A DNA stretch of 64,000 nucleotides. It comes from Gnetum montanum (taxonomy: Eukaryota; Streptophyta; Gnetopsida; Gnetales; Gnetaceae). The notes beneath the pieces were generated by a model. That model worked only from the letters and a program-made list of their open reading frames with translations, had not been told where the DNA came from and did not search any database. This document shows, piece by piece, positions 23,753 through 36,286 of the stretch; the first letter of the stretch is position 1, and every line of letters begins with the position of its first letter. The stretch spans positions 350,912 through 414,911 of the forward strand of contig MNCI01000177.1 of the NCBI GenBank assembly GCA_015680685.1, in the 5' to 3' direction. A program made the position numbers and the translations under genes.

Positions 23753-25257
23753 ATCTACCTTCCTTAGGTTTTGTTTATCGTCAAATGAGTCCATGTTCAC
23801 TATCCTGTTCCAACTCCAATGCATCTTTAATGATCCTATGCTCCAATAATTTGATTTCTCCTTTGATCTTGAAGTTGTTTCTTACTTATTCTAAGGCAAG
23901 ACACATGTAAAAAAATATATAAAAAAATAATTATTACTTTCTTGATACTTACCTCATGTTTTTATCATAATAACAAGAGGTGAATTAAAGATCTACCAAC
24001 CACCAATTACTAGTCCTAACTAAGATCACACAAAGTGCAACTCGAATCTGGTTACCCAAGTGAAGGTAGGAAAAATTATTTATTTCCAACTCTCATTACC
24101 TTACATATTTTATTTATCTAATTAAAATATAAATTGAACAATAAAGCAAATAATAAGATTTATCAAATAAAGTAAGAATGAGATACTTCCTAATCTTGAT
24201 CAACCTTATGAATTGATGGAAGTAATTGTAATTCTACCATAAGTGGTATATGATCGAATGATCTTTTATTGGGATGGCAAGGCTTGATTTGGATTCTTCT
24301 CCACTTCTTCTTTAGAAATCAACTCTAGTAACTTGGTAACTTGGAAGAATTAGATATCATACCAAATATAATCTAGGGCCTCAATGAAGAATGTTGTTGA
24401 TCTATCCTCATTAATCATAGCTAAGTAATTTGTAAACTATGGTTCTTGATGAGTACTATCCATAAACATCATCTATTCTTAAATTCTATAATCTAATTTA
24501 TCTATTGAAGATTCAAAGTAAGCAGAACATGCACTGGCTAACAGAATTACATGTTGAATTGATGGAAACATCTTCTTCAAATCATGTTCATGTTCTAATG
24601 ATTTTTTTACACATCCATATTTTACAAATTTATAAAAACCACTTCTAATGTTTGCATAAAAGTCTTCACAAAGGATAATTGACACTAGATGTATATAGCT
24701 TAGGAATAATGTTTTCTTCAAAATTTCTTCTATTTTCTTAATCAAGTATGCTCCTTGACATAGTTTGATGTTTGGACATGTGGCAATCAAATGTATCATA
24801 ACTACATGTACACATCTTCTTGATAACTAGATTTTTAGTATTAATTCCAAAGCTATATGACCTTTCTGAAATCTTGATTGTTCTTCCTTTTCCATCACTT
24901 GAAGTTCTCGAACTTCAAAAATCATATTTTCTAAACTCCATTGAAACCTTTGTGCCAATTCAAACTTAGCTTCTTTATAAAAGATCGTAAAACCATTTAT
25001 GTTGTGATTTCTATAATACGCTAATCTGTATGGCTCAAAAGAAGGACTTCCATAAGAACCTTTTTTCTTGTAAATACCTCTATATCCCATCTTTCCAAAA
25101 TTTGGTTAGAATTAATATAGGAATTACATGAAAAAAATTCTTGTGGGCATAAAACATTAGCATCCAAATTTTGTAATTCTACTAGAATGCATGAATATCA
25201 ATATTCATGTCAATCCAAGGTCCATGGTGAACATCGTAGATGTTGTTTCTTGCTCAC
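23753..25257 (-). other. 3' internal part of element C1, with unidentified ORF fragments
   Basis: This DNA shares word order with 39348-40350 (for example CTACCAACCA and TCTATTGAAGATT). Two minus-strand open frames stand out: 25090-24827 (87 aa, with the phrases SFEPYRLAYYRNHN and FYKEAKFELAQRFQW) and 24799-24479 (106 aa, hydrophobic and Cys-containing). The related stretch at 40350-40080 is more broken. I do not recognise the family. They could be exons of a captured host gene or the remains of a retroelement ORF placed before the 3' LTR. Confidence 0.5.
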
Positions 25258-26171
25258 TGATGAGTGATGGAGTAGTCTAATACCCAACCATACAAGTTAT
25301 GAGTGTTCATGAATAGCTTGGTCGAATTCCATGGACAAGGCAATGTATTTATGCTAGTAATTGGTTAGAGTTTGTGATCATTATTTTCCCATGTGAGTTA
25401 GTAAAATCGATGTGTATGATTTAACTCACAATGAGGCATATGATAATGATGTTGTTTTCACCATAATTTTCCTAGAAAGCATAAGGTAAGAGTAAAGGTT
25501 TCCAATTCTAAGAAATAGTAAGTAAATCAAATCTATCCTATGCGATGAGCAACTAGTCCTAACCTTTCACTTACACCTTGGACTTCATGTAAATACTATT
25601 GGTATTACCAAGTATCACACTACTAGATGTACCAAGTGATAGTACTACTAGGTTACAAGTAGTTACACTTAAGTGTTCAAGATCAATCAATCATACTCAT
25701 TATGGTTAACAAAAGGGACAGTAAAGTGCATAGAAAGTAACTTAGAAACTAATGAAAATAGTAAACATCAAGTAAAGTGAAAATAGTAAAATTATTTGAA
25801 GTATAAGCAATAAAGACTAAGTAACGTTGCAATGATGTAGAGTAATCTTGATCTTTATTTGTATGCATGACACATGTCCAAGTACATTCCACTTGAATAA
25901 AGACTCTATTTAATTACTAAACATCACATTTCCGGAATACACTCCTAAGTGCTAAGTGTTAACATTAAGAAAACAAATTGAGAGAATTTCAATAAGTGTG
26001 AAATGAAATTGTGTGTAGATGATGCACATAAGTGTTGTATTTATAGGCCTGCACATGTCCATGATATTGGATATGTGACATCATAGCTTGTGCCTTGATA
26101 TTAGGGATCTAATATCACAGATTTGCTATCAGATACCTTATATCATGGCCAAGAAAACATTCAATTTATCA
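25258..26171 (-). repeat. 3' LTR of element D
   Basis: The 914-bp LTR has a U3 array of GATATT, AATATC and TATATC words at about 26065-26155 (minus strand), upstream of GCCTATAAATACAACAC. The R region has the stem TCTTTATT / AATAAAGA around 25850-25910. Confidence 0.9.
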
Positions 26172-26379
26172 TACCACCAAAACTGACTAAAAACTCATCC
26201 TTGAGTTAAAATAAAATGAGAATAGAGTTCCTCACAAACTTGGGAGGTAGATGCATATGACATTGGCTCTTATATACATGAATTTCTAATGCTTTAGTGG
26301 AGTTTACAAAAATGACACGACTCATGACATAACAACTTTACAAAAGGAACAAATTTGATGGAGTTTGATGTATCCTTAT

Positions 26380-29077
26380 GTTGTTCTAGGTGGTGGTGGC
26401 TCTTCCATTAGTTGCTTCTCCTTATCATCAAGCTTTCAAAATCTATACTAGTTTAGGAGCATTTGAAGTTTTTCTTCTTCTATTCTAGGATTGTGAATTT
26501 TCCATGTTGATAAACCAATCTTTGATGGACTTGGCATGTCCCATGGGCTTGGTAGCTACAAAAACATCTAATTTCCTTTTTGAATGCTCTAAAATTTTCA
26601 CAAAGTTCATGGTAGTCTGATAATTCTCTAGCCAGGTTTTCTACTACATCTTTTTACGTATGATAGCCAATATTTACTACTTCTAATTTAGAGTTTTCCA
26701 CTTGGAGTTTCTACAAGGCATCTTTACGATTCACAAACTCTTTCTCATATAGTACATAGATGACTACTACTTGTTGGTCTAACTCATTTCTAAGCCTACC
26801 TACTATTAACATGGCCAAGTTAGCATAATAAAGATTAGCTAACCCCATGTCCTCTTTCAAGTCCTTGATCTATAGGTCTTTGTTTTTTACTTCCACCTAG
26901 TGGACAAGGACATAACTAACTAGAATGGGTTACTAGCCAAGATTCTATATTGATATGGACTTGATTATGGCCTTTTCCATCTGGATTTCCTTATTTTTTA
27001 TCTATTTGTACATGCCCACTTTGTCACAAAATTGTTCCTTGAGCTTCTCATGTTTCTTTACCTCATCTTGCAATGCACTGATTTCAATGAAACATTGTTT
27101 TCTAATGGTGCATACCTCCATCATAGAGAGGATTTTGTTTCCTCTTGCAAGACAACTCATATTCTATTTAACCCTCACCATTTGTTCCCTTAATTAATGG
27201 AAAATTTCTTCTAAAATGTTTTTCTTCTTTTCCATCATGGTCAACCTCATATTATCAATAGCTAGTTTTTTTATTCTTCTCCTGTACCATGGTAAGTGCC
27301 TTGAAGTTTGCATACATTTGTGCTTTAGCTATAGAGTCATTTCATACTGCTTTCTCCCTCTCATTTTCCAACTATTTATTCTACTCAATCAATCTACTAA
27401 TCTACTCTATTTTGAATTACTTGATCTACTCAAGTGCAACAAATTGTATGGGATATCTTCTTTCCACTCTCAGGGCTATGAGCTCTTCTTGTAGTTTTAA
27501 AACTTTTGCTTCTACATGCTTTACCTTGTTATTTTTCATGGCCAATTTTCCTTTGGTAGTTATGATTTTATATTGTACTATAATGACATCACTAGGGATG
27601 TCAAATAGTGTTTTCATGAGTTTCCCAATCTGCAGTAGTATATTGAGCACATCTACATGACCAGTAGGAGTCATCAATGTTTTAGCTAACATCTGAGCAT
27701 CTCTAGCTCAGGTTATATTTATTAAGGACACAACAAGTATGTTGAAAGTTCTTTAATGTGATATGTAAATACCTTTTCTACTCTTGCTACATCTTGGTGT
27801 TGTATTACCACAATTATGGCTTCTTCTCAAGTGTCTAGCACCACTTGGAACAATGCACTATTCCCAGAGATTTGTTATGACCATTGTACCTCTCCTCCTG
27901 ACTATAATGAAATCTATCAAGTTTATAGATTAGATAAAACTATGGATATAATAGCATTGTCAATAACTCTATACATATTAACCTCTTCCCTCATTCCTTA
28001 GCTGATTATGTTTGTAATCTGCTATAGATGACTTATCGATAGTCTATAATCTTGTAGTGGAAGTGGTAGAACATGTTGTTCTTGTTGCTATTGGCCACTA
28101 AGCCCTACTTGTTTTTGTTTTTATTATTATTGCTCTTTTTTTTTGTTCTTTCTCTTGCTCTTCATCATGGTCTTTCCTTGGTGGAGATGGTTTGACCAAC
28201 TTAGTGTATGAAGCATTTTGGGCTCTCCTAGGAACATCATTGGTGTATTCCAAGATTCTGACTCAATTACAAAGCTTCCTAATAAGGAAAGGAAATAAAA
28301 GTTTTGGCTTCCCTACCTTCTTCTCTTTAAATCACCTTTGGATTTCCATGAAGTACATTTCTATGAGATAGGCATTGTATTTACCCATTAAAATTGCAGT
28401 GCCTCTAGACACATAAGTTGATAGTTAATTAAGTCCTTTCATCAGAAATAGGTGATAAGTGTTAATTTTAAAGTATATTCTCTCCTTTAGATGTAGCTCA
28501 TTGTAGCCTTTATCTTCTTTGCCATAAGCCCATTTCAACCATAGCTTTCTAGTTTCAAGATCAAATTAGGTGGACAAATGTGCTACCTATGTTCCTTTGT
28601 TGGGTATGTTCAAAGATTCTATAATTTCCTTAATTAAGAATGATAATAAGATTCCTCCAATGTTAATAGTAGTACCCTCTTTCTTATTGTGCCAAAACTG
28701 ATATGTTTCTCCAAGATACCATTCACCATTTTGTGATAGGATAGGCCATAGTGATGATGCTTGGAGTTGCATGGAACAAATTCCATAAACAGGATAAAAT
28801 TCATTTCCATGATCATTGTGGTTAGTATGGATCTTTCTTAAATTTCTTAGAGATAGTCCTGTGACAATGTGAGGTATTATCCTTTGACTTATGATTCATC
28901 TACCTCTCCTTTGGCTGATTTTCCTAAAGAAAGAGTGTCTTGATGAATGTTAAATGATTATGCTTCTTGCTCTTGTTCTAGTTTTTGGCCTCCATTTCAA
29001 CCTCTACCTTGGCCTCTTGGCCTCTTACTTGCTCCTTGTGAAGCTCCTTCTTATGCTCCTCCTTTTCTTGGGACCAT
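26380..29077 (-). pseudogene. Downstream accessory ORF of element D
   Basis: The proposed start is ATG 29077, directly after a TTGTAG splice-acceptor-like site; the first residues (MVPRKGG, then basic) parallel MAPRPKR in E. In order: basic N-terminus; the conserved WYLGETYQFWHNKKEGTT (about 28720-28670); KLWLKWAYGKEDKGY; a hydrophobic segment with RGTAILMGKYNAYLI and LLFPFLIRKLCNQVRI-like phrases (about 28420-28250); a Lys/Asn/Gln-rich stretch; then a long Lys/Glu/Leu-rich coiled-coil-like tail (about 27690-26450). The middle part recalls the putative plant transposon protein domain (PF20167) as I remember it; this is unverified. It sits where Athila-type elements carry an env-like ORF, but I see no clear signal peptide or membrane anchor. 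Many stops interrupt it. Confidence 0.62.
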
Positions 29078-29365
29078 CTACAATCATTAAGAAATTAGAA
29101 TTACTAAGGTTTTTCCATGTGTTATTAACAGTTTCATGCCTTACTCATACCCTTAGTTTTATTAAGTTCTTAGTTATTAAGATTGTAGAGTTAGAAAATT
29201 TTTCAAAAAGTTCTCCCATAGGTGTTAATCTCTTGATAACCTTTCATAATTGCACATTTTTCCCTATGTATGATGGTTATTAGTCCATAAGATCATTAAT
29301 TGAGTGTTTTGGCTTTAGTATGCTTGATTATTCTTTAAAAATTTCAACTACTTCTTAATACTTAC
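29078..29365 (-). other. Possible leader intron upstream of the element D accessory ORF
   Basis: On the minus strand AAGG/GTAAGTATT at 29365 is a strong donor-like site, and TTTCTTAATGATTGTAG ends at 29078, one base before the proposed ATG. Element E shows the same arrangement at 44832-44660. The predicted length is 288 bp. Confidence 0.45.
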
Positions 29366-29599
29366 CCTTAAAATACCTTTTTAGTGTTAGAATATTTTAA
29401 AACATTGGCTCAAATTTTCCTCACTAGCATCCCCCACAACTAAGTTGAGAACTCCATGATCAAATAGGTTCAAAAAGCATGAAAATTGAAGCAATATTAA
29501 TCAAGTTATGGCTTGGGAAAGCTAGGAGGTCAAAGCTTAGATTGGAAAAGAAAACTTGAAAAATCTCCCTTGTTGCAAATGAAAAAATATGAAAAGTTA

Positions 29600-29712
29600 G
29601 CTAAGTACCATGGTATATGTAGCTTTTAAGGATCCAATATTGGGGATTTGACATTGGGGATCTAATATCAGTGTGGACCGGATATTGAAGCCCAAGAAAA
29701 TTCATTTTTTAG
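29600..29712 (-). promoter_or_regulatory. Internal U3-like promoter of element D
   Basis: Read on the minus strand, this segment repeats the words of D's own U3 in the same order: TGAATTTTCTTGG, then CAATATC, TGATATTAGATCCC, CCAATATTGGATCC and a TATA-like CTACATATACC. It lies about 240 bp upstream of the putative donor site and 530 bp upstream of the accessory ORF. The similarity to the LTR (minus strand 26171-26040 and 35606-35470) is clear but diverged. Confidence 0.6.
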
Positions 29713-31690
29713 AAGAGTATGATGGAAAAAATTAATTATTTTGAATGTTTAGAAGGTTTTAAGATTTCTTAGAGGATTTGGATGATGAAAATATGGTTAC
29801 TTTTATCAGGAAATTCATCATTGGAAGTTCATAGAGAAGGAATCTTGACTATGAATGTTTATAAGCTAGGTAAGAAGGATAATGAATTCATATTTTTAGA
29901 ATGCATAGTGGAAATGATATGGGAAGTATTTATGGATATTTGGAAGGTTCAAGATGATGTGGAATTACTTGATAGGTATAAGAAATAATATTTTTACAAG
30001 AGTAGGCTTTAGCCCTTAATGCCCTTGTATAGCCACACCTAGAAGTGTCCTTAGGTACTTAAGGAGTTGAATGTGATGCATAACTCTTTAGCAAAACCCA
30101 CATGTTAGTACCACCAAATTGGAAAAATGACTCTATGTTACTCTAAATCATAAGTTATGATTATTCAAATAGTAAGATGAGATGGACTTAGAATGGATCA
30201 TAGAAATCGAGACGTAAGGTGTCTTAACATAGGCATAAGGAATTCTTATGTTTTATTAATGGTAGAAATCACTAGCCTTTTTGTCCAAGATTCAACCCAA
30301 GTCCAAACCACATTCTAGTGACATTGCTTCATTTCATCTCTTAAAATTAAAACTATGAGACTATTAATGTATCAAGGAGTATAGTCACTTAGCATATTAT
30401 CCAACAAAGGAGTTTTATTCATGGAACTTATGATTTATTTTTAGATTTCTTAGAAGCCATCTACCTTAAAGCATGGGTAAAATGTTTTTCTAGTGGGACC
30501 CCAAGAAATTTATTTTCTATTCTTTTTATTTTTATTTGTGTCAATTCTTTTAAGATGACACTTATTTTATTCTTACTCCCATTTTTCATGTGATCTAGAA
30601 TGATGTAATACAACCTTATCAATATAATAGAACTCACAATAGTAATCCAAAAAGAATCCACAAATTCCTTGATGTCACACCCTTTACATTCTCTCTTGGT
30701 TCTTCACTTTTCTATCAAGGCCAAATGATCACACATTTATTCTTAGTTGTATGATGGGAAAGAATATCATTATAGCCATGGTAGGAACCTTTTATTAATG
30801 GAATGAATGGATGGATGATGTGGGCTCATTGTTTAAATAATTAGCCTCTTATGACTTGATAATCGTAGAGAAATCTTCACCTTATTGGACTACACCTTGC
30901 CTTTATTTAATGCATCTTTTTAGTATTCAAAATTATTTACAAAGGATTTTAAACAAAGGATAAAAGAAATGAAAAGATAGTAAGAATAGTGAAAAAGTGT
31001 AAAAAAATGAAAAATGTTAAGAGAATTGAAAAATGTAAAAGAATGTCAAAAATTTAAGAAATGAAAAATATTAAAGAATAGGAAGAATTGTATCAAAGAA
31101 TTAACAAAAGTAAAAGGATTGTAAAACAAAAAATCGAAAAGCACTTATTAATTCTTGAATTAGGATAAGGCATCTTTCCCATGATTGAATTCATGAGCAA
31201 GTATTCAGAATATGCTCCCTAGATCTACTAGATCATACACTCTTAGTGGTTCATGTACCATCTTTATTGATTTAATTTTTTAGTTATCATCCTAGGTGAT
31301 CTCAATGGTAGATGTGTTTTAATCATTTAATTCTTTATTCTCTTTTCCTTTTTGTGTATGATCATGAGTTATTAATTTCATGTTTAGGTCCATAGTTGGA
31401 GTCATTTTCTTGGATTGGGAATTAGTAAGTTATTTAGATGTTTTCATGCATGTCTTAAACAATTTTCGGTTCTTAGTTAGTGGTCACAGGGTGTCTTTTA
31501 GTTTTGTGTCTCCTACTCATTCTTTTACACACGTTTTTTTTTTCACTATTTTGGACTATTTTGATGACTATGTTAACATTCTAAAGTATCAATCCACTCT
31601 TCCACCCTTTACTTTTAGTAGTAATGCATGGAATTATTTACATGTGTATGGCTCCATGCATGTCTTCTTTAGATATCTCAATAGATAGAT
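29713..31690 (-). other. 3' non-coding domain of element D
   Basis: This holds the A/T-rich repeat (about 30960-31130), block 1 (30800-30832, minus strand CAATGAGCCCACATCATCC) and a partial block 2 (30003-30030). No supported protein frame is present. Confidence 0.6.
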
Positions 31691-32070
31691 CCCTCATATT
31701 TAACTTAGCATCGATTATGATAAGCCATGACCTCCCCATGATAATTGGGAATTCCTTGTCATTGTTCTTTACTTCGATTACTAGGAAGTCTACTAGATAA
31801 TACCACTCACTGATCATGGTTACTACATTTTCTATCTATGGCAAAGGACTAGTGATAGATTGATCTATAAGCTCCAACCTAATATTTCACTCCTTTAGAG
31901 GTGGTAGGTTTCATGTTTGATATATATCATAAGAGATTAGATTTATCCTAGAACTAGAGTTTAATAAACCTTTTCATGGTTGATTTTTGGAGACTTGTAC
32001 ATAAATTAGAGGAATTCCTAGATCAATTCTCTTCTTTGGAAGTGATCCTATCTTGATTTAGTTAATGATG
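31690..32070 (-). pseudogene. Retropepsin-like protease remnant of element D
   Basis: On the minus strand the active-site strand reads GLLNSSSRINLISYDIYQ (about 31967-31914), so the catalytic Asp is Asn here and the third residue is Ser, as in B and F. The second strand, FPIIMGRSWLIIIDAKLN, lies near 31755-31702. Stops occur before and between these motifs. Confidence 0.72.
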
Positions 32071-32299
32071 AATTCTATGAGCATGATAGTCTAAATGCTT
32101 ATGTTTGAAGATAATGCAATATTTTATTTAGTAAGAGAATAAATTGTAGGAGAATTTGGTTTTGATGATATTCTAATTCTACTACACTTTTTCAAGACTT
32201 GTCCTAAAGAAAGAACATTTCTTTGTTTGGCCCTTAGTGTTGCTAGTAGGATTCTCTATCTAAATGTTCACTACCCTTGTAGCGTTTATTTGCTATAAT

Positions 32300-34568
32300 T
32301 GTGATGGCAATTCCCATTGCATAATAGGTGGCGACACTAATGGCATAATATTTAGGTATTGAGTAGGAGGACTAGCTATCGGTGGATGCACAAATGAGTT
32401 GGGATCAATCCTTGGTGGAATTGTGCTATGGTATTCAAATGGATAATATAGTGAAGTCTAAATAGCTGCATTAGATAGTGAGATCAAATGTTGGACATAG
32501 TATCCATAAGGATCAGGTTGTCAGCATGGATATTGTTTCCTTGGTTATGGCATTGTCCATGTCTATGGTTGCTACCATTGCTATTGATATTGCTCCTATG
32601 GTTGAGGGTAAGCTTCACTTGGATAATAGGTTGGTTGAAAAGGTTGCCTAATATTCCCCTGAGGATAAGAAAGTCTTTTGGGTCCCTGCTTTTTGACAAA
32701 GCTTGGATTGAGTGCATATACCCTAGATTCTTCCAAGTGGACCATAATAGGATAACACCTCTTAGGACATTCATACTTGCATACCTTACATACATCCTCT
32801 TCCTGTAAACTATAGTTAGTGTATCCTTTAATGGTAGCAACGTTTCTATTTTTCTTGTAACTGTCTCATTAATAATCTCTTTCCTTCTTCTTATCTTTGC
32901 CCCTATTTAGTGCTTGTTCAGTCTTTTCCTCCATGATCTTTAAAAATGTCATAAATTTCTCTTCCACTAAATCCTAGACTCTTTCTACCTTGGTTGCTAT
33001 GTCATTAACTAATTTTTGAATAGGTAGAGTCTTTCTCTAAATGGTTTGGTCCAAGGGTCCTCTTGTGCTTCATAGAATCATGCATCCCTCTTCCGAATGG
33101 ATGAATCTCTATTATACTTCTCAATTAATTCCCTTTTTTAGAGTTCATGTTCCTCTTTTCCCACTTGATTGATTAAACTTTGAATGCAATGGATGGTAAA
33201 TTTTGATAATATTCCTTGGGCATAAACCCCCAAAGGTCTCTTTTGTCTTACTTCATAGCCCATCTATGATGTTCTTGAGCTATTCCTTTCATGAAAATCT
33301 ATGGCCTAGGAATCTGTGTAACATGAATAATATCTACCCATTGCTGCATCAAGGGTCTCATGAGTCCCTTGCTTTCATCCTTGGATTTTTTTTTGTAAGT
33401 TTGACACTCATGAATTGGTTTGGTATTTTTCATAAATATTTTGAGCATGGTGCTCCACCATTTGATGGATTTAGGTTCCAATGGCTTGTACTAGCTCTCC
33501 ACTTCCTTCACAAGTGTTATGTTTTGAAGGGCCCAACATTATGGAAAGTTAATGGTGATGCTATGGATTGGCATTATAGCCACCTTCAAATCTTGGCATA
33601 TTTTTCATGTCTAGCCATTTTATTTGAATATCTCTCACATGCTTGGTTGGTATGTAGACATCTTCCTAGATGTTTATCATGCTTTAGGTTGCCATTAGTG
33701 GTTCATCATCATGATCAAGTTTGTATGCTCTATTGTAGAGGTGACCTCTTCTATGCTCACATCTCTCTTGATCCTCTCTTTTTTCCCTTCATCTCATTCT
33801 TTTATGTTCTTCATATTTTGTGTTAGAGTGTCATGAATATTGATCATGATGATCATGTGTCCTTCTTTCTTCCTTATTATTGTCTTGGTACTTATGCCAT
33901 CTCCTGTCAGAGTCCTCCGATGATCATGATGAGGCAAATGAGATGGTAGGAGAATGGTGTTGACTTATTCTTATTTCATGACTCTTGTATGATTATTTGT
34001 AGGATTTAGTAGGAACCCTTGGCCTAAATTCCCACTTATATCTAGAGTCAATAGCCTCCTCCTTGTGTGTCTTTGCTAAAGTTGAATGAAGTTGAGCTTT
34101 GATAGGTTCTTCAAATCTAATGATAGGTGTCTTTGAAATGAATTTATCAGCATTAAGTTCTTATATGACAATAAAAGTGTTGGCCTACTTTCCTTTACTA
34201 TGTATATGTTTGATATCCATGGCATCATCTCTTCTCCTCTACTCATTTGTGGATTCATAGGATCTTTTTATGTACTGAGTCACATGATACCCTTACTAAA
34301 TCTAGTCCAAATTCATTCCCCTTAAGGCAGTTTAGAGCATGTTAAGTGTTTCATGTTTTGAAGGAAAGACTATGTTGCCTTGCATGTCCTTCCACCTCAT
34401 TTGATTATCCTAATGGAAGATGAAAGTGAAATTTGGATGGTAAGGATTAGTGTGAGCATACATGATTCTTATCTACATTGGCATTTCTAATTTTTCTTCA
34501 TTAATAATACTTTCATTGCACCTTCTTTTCTCCTTTGCAACTAATGGTTGATCTTTGTGTGAAGCCAT
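32300..34568 (-). pseudogene. gag of element D
   Basis: The likely start is ATG 34568 (MASHKDQPLVAKEKRR). The N-terminus carries NFTFIFHQDNQ and GNIVFPS, the type shared with B and F. The capsid-like core around 33480-33300 reads MEPKSIKWWSTMLKIF. The knuckle near 32800-32765 reads CKVCKYECPKRCY, so the His and the last Cys are lost. A Tyr/Pro/Gln-rich tail follows. The 207-aa plus-strand open frame at 33203-33826 is its antisense shadow. Confidence 0.8.
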
Positions 34569-34680
34569 ATTATAGTTTTTAGATATTATGTATTAAGTGT
34601 GCTTTACTTATATTTGCAAGGTTTGACTTTGTGTTTCAAACACAATGAACTTTTAGAAATCTTAGCATAACATTGACAAG

Positions 34681-34698
34681 TCCCTGGCAATGGCACCA
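34681..34698 (-). promoter_or_regulatory. Primer binding site of element D (tRNA-Asp type)
   Basis: On the minus strand TGGTGCCATTGCCAGGGA starts two bases after the 5' LTR. It differs from the tRNA-Asp complement at three positions. Confidence 0.87.
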
Positions 34699-34699
34699 A

Positions 34700-35606
34700 T
34701 GATGAGTGGTGGAGTAGTTCAACACCCAACCATATGAGTTACAAGTTTTCACACATAACCTAGTTGAATTCTATGGAAAAGGCAATGTAATTATGCTAGT
34801 AATTGGTTAGAGTTTGTGATCATTGTCTTCCCACTTGAGTTAGTAAAATCAATGCGTATGGTTTAACTTATGGTGAGGCATATGATAATGATGTTTTTTT
34901 TGCCATAATTCACCTAGAAAACATAAGGTAAGAGTAAAGGTTTGTAATTTTAAGTAACAATAAGTAAGTCTAACCTAGCCTATGAAATGAGTAACTAGTC
35001 TTGACCTTTCATTCACACCTTAGACTTCATGTAACTACTAGTGGGATTAGCAAGTATCACACTACTAGGCATACCAAGTGATAGTACTACTAGGTTACCA
35101 AGCAGTTACACTTAAGTGTTCGGGATTAGTCATACTCATTCTGCTTATAGGGATACTAAAGTGCATAGAAATCAAATCAATAACTAATGAAAACATTAAA
35201 CATTAAGCTAAGAGGAAATAGTAAAATTATTCTAAGTGTAAGCAATAAAGACTAAGTGATGATGTAATGATGCAGAGTAATATCGATCTTTATTTTCATG
35301 CATGAAACATGTCAAAGTACATTCCACTTAAATAAAGACTCCATTCAATTACTAAACATCACACTGCGAGCATACACTCCTAAGTGCTAAGTGTTAAAAT
35401 TAAGAAAACAAGCTAATAAAATTTTGCTAAGTGTGAAATAAAATTGTGTGTGTACGATGTGCCTAAGTATTATATTTATAGGTCCACACATGTCCGTAAT
35501 ATCGTATACATGACATTGTAGCTTGTGCCCCAATATCAAGGATTTGATATTGTGGCTTCAATATCAAATACCTAAAATTGTGGCTAAGAAAAAATTTGAT
35601 TTATCA
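34700..35606 (-). repeat. 5' LTR of element D
   Basis: The 907-bp LTR begins TGATAAATCAAAT on the minus strand. The U3 array (about 35490-35590) consists of AATATC and GATATT words upstream of ACCTATAAATATAATAC. It ends CTCATCA next to the primer site. Confidence 0.9.
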
Positions 35607-36286
35607 TTTTCCAAGGATCTTGCAAGAACATTGTATGTTGCAACTTTCATTCTCATTCTTGAATTCTCTTTTGGATCATTTCTCTTCATGGGTATCATAA
35701 ATCTTGTGGTAATGAGATTTTGAGTCTCCATGTTATTTTGACATATTATTTGGTTGTAGGACATATTAATATTCATCTTCTTGTTCATTGAAGACCATTT
35801 TTTTTTTCATGAACTAATATGTCAACCTTTCTACCTCCCTTTAAGATACTAACTCTAGTAGTGTAATTAATGACATGCCATAGAGATCTTAAGACTATCT
35901 ACAAAGGTTAATCACTTAGTTTTTAGGTTCAAATGGTTAAATTTATAAAGCATAATTTATGATATCATTGAATTATTAAGTACCTAAGTGATAAATATGA
36001 CCTCACCATTGATTTTAAAAGGGTGAAAAATGTTAGAAATGACTATTTATATGTTACAAATAGACATCATATGCTTAAGTTAGGCTAAAATTAAACTTTT
36101 GAGGCTCTTGAGGTACTATATTAGGCAAGGGGTAAAAAGTAATTTTCAAGACTCCATCAGACAAATCTAACTTCACCATTATGTTTAGAAGGCTGAAATA
36201 TGTTGTAAATGACTCTTTGTTTGCTACAAAAGTCTTCCAAAATCAAAATTTATGACTTCTAAAGTCCAAAATATTTGATGTGAAAA

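Larger units (their letters stand above)
25258..35606 (-). mobile_element. Element D: gag-protease retrotransposon with internal promoter and accessory ORF
   Basis: A 10.3-kb minus-strand element with LTRs at 34700-35606 (5', 907 bp) and 25258-26171 (3', 914 bp). Both begin TGATAAAT on the minus strand and end CTCATCA. The order on the minus strand is 5' LTR, primer site, gag, protease, 3' non-coding domain, a second U3-like array (about 29710-29600), leader, accessory ORF (29077 to about 26380), a TTTTGGTGGTA polypurine-like stretch, and the 3' LTR. No reverse transcriptase or integrase was found. The flanks CTCAC (25253-25257) and TTTTC (35607-35611) do not match, so there is no visible target duplication. 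Confidence 0.88.

Noticed and set aside
33203-33826. 207-aa plus-strand open frame, the longest in the window
   Set aside because: It lies antisense to the gag of element D, overlapping the recognisable minus-strand capsid core, and shows no domain of its own.
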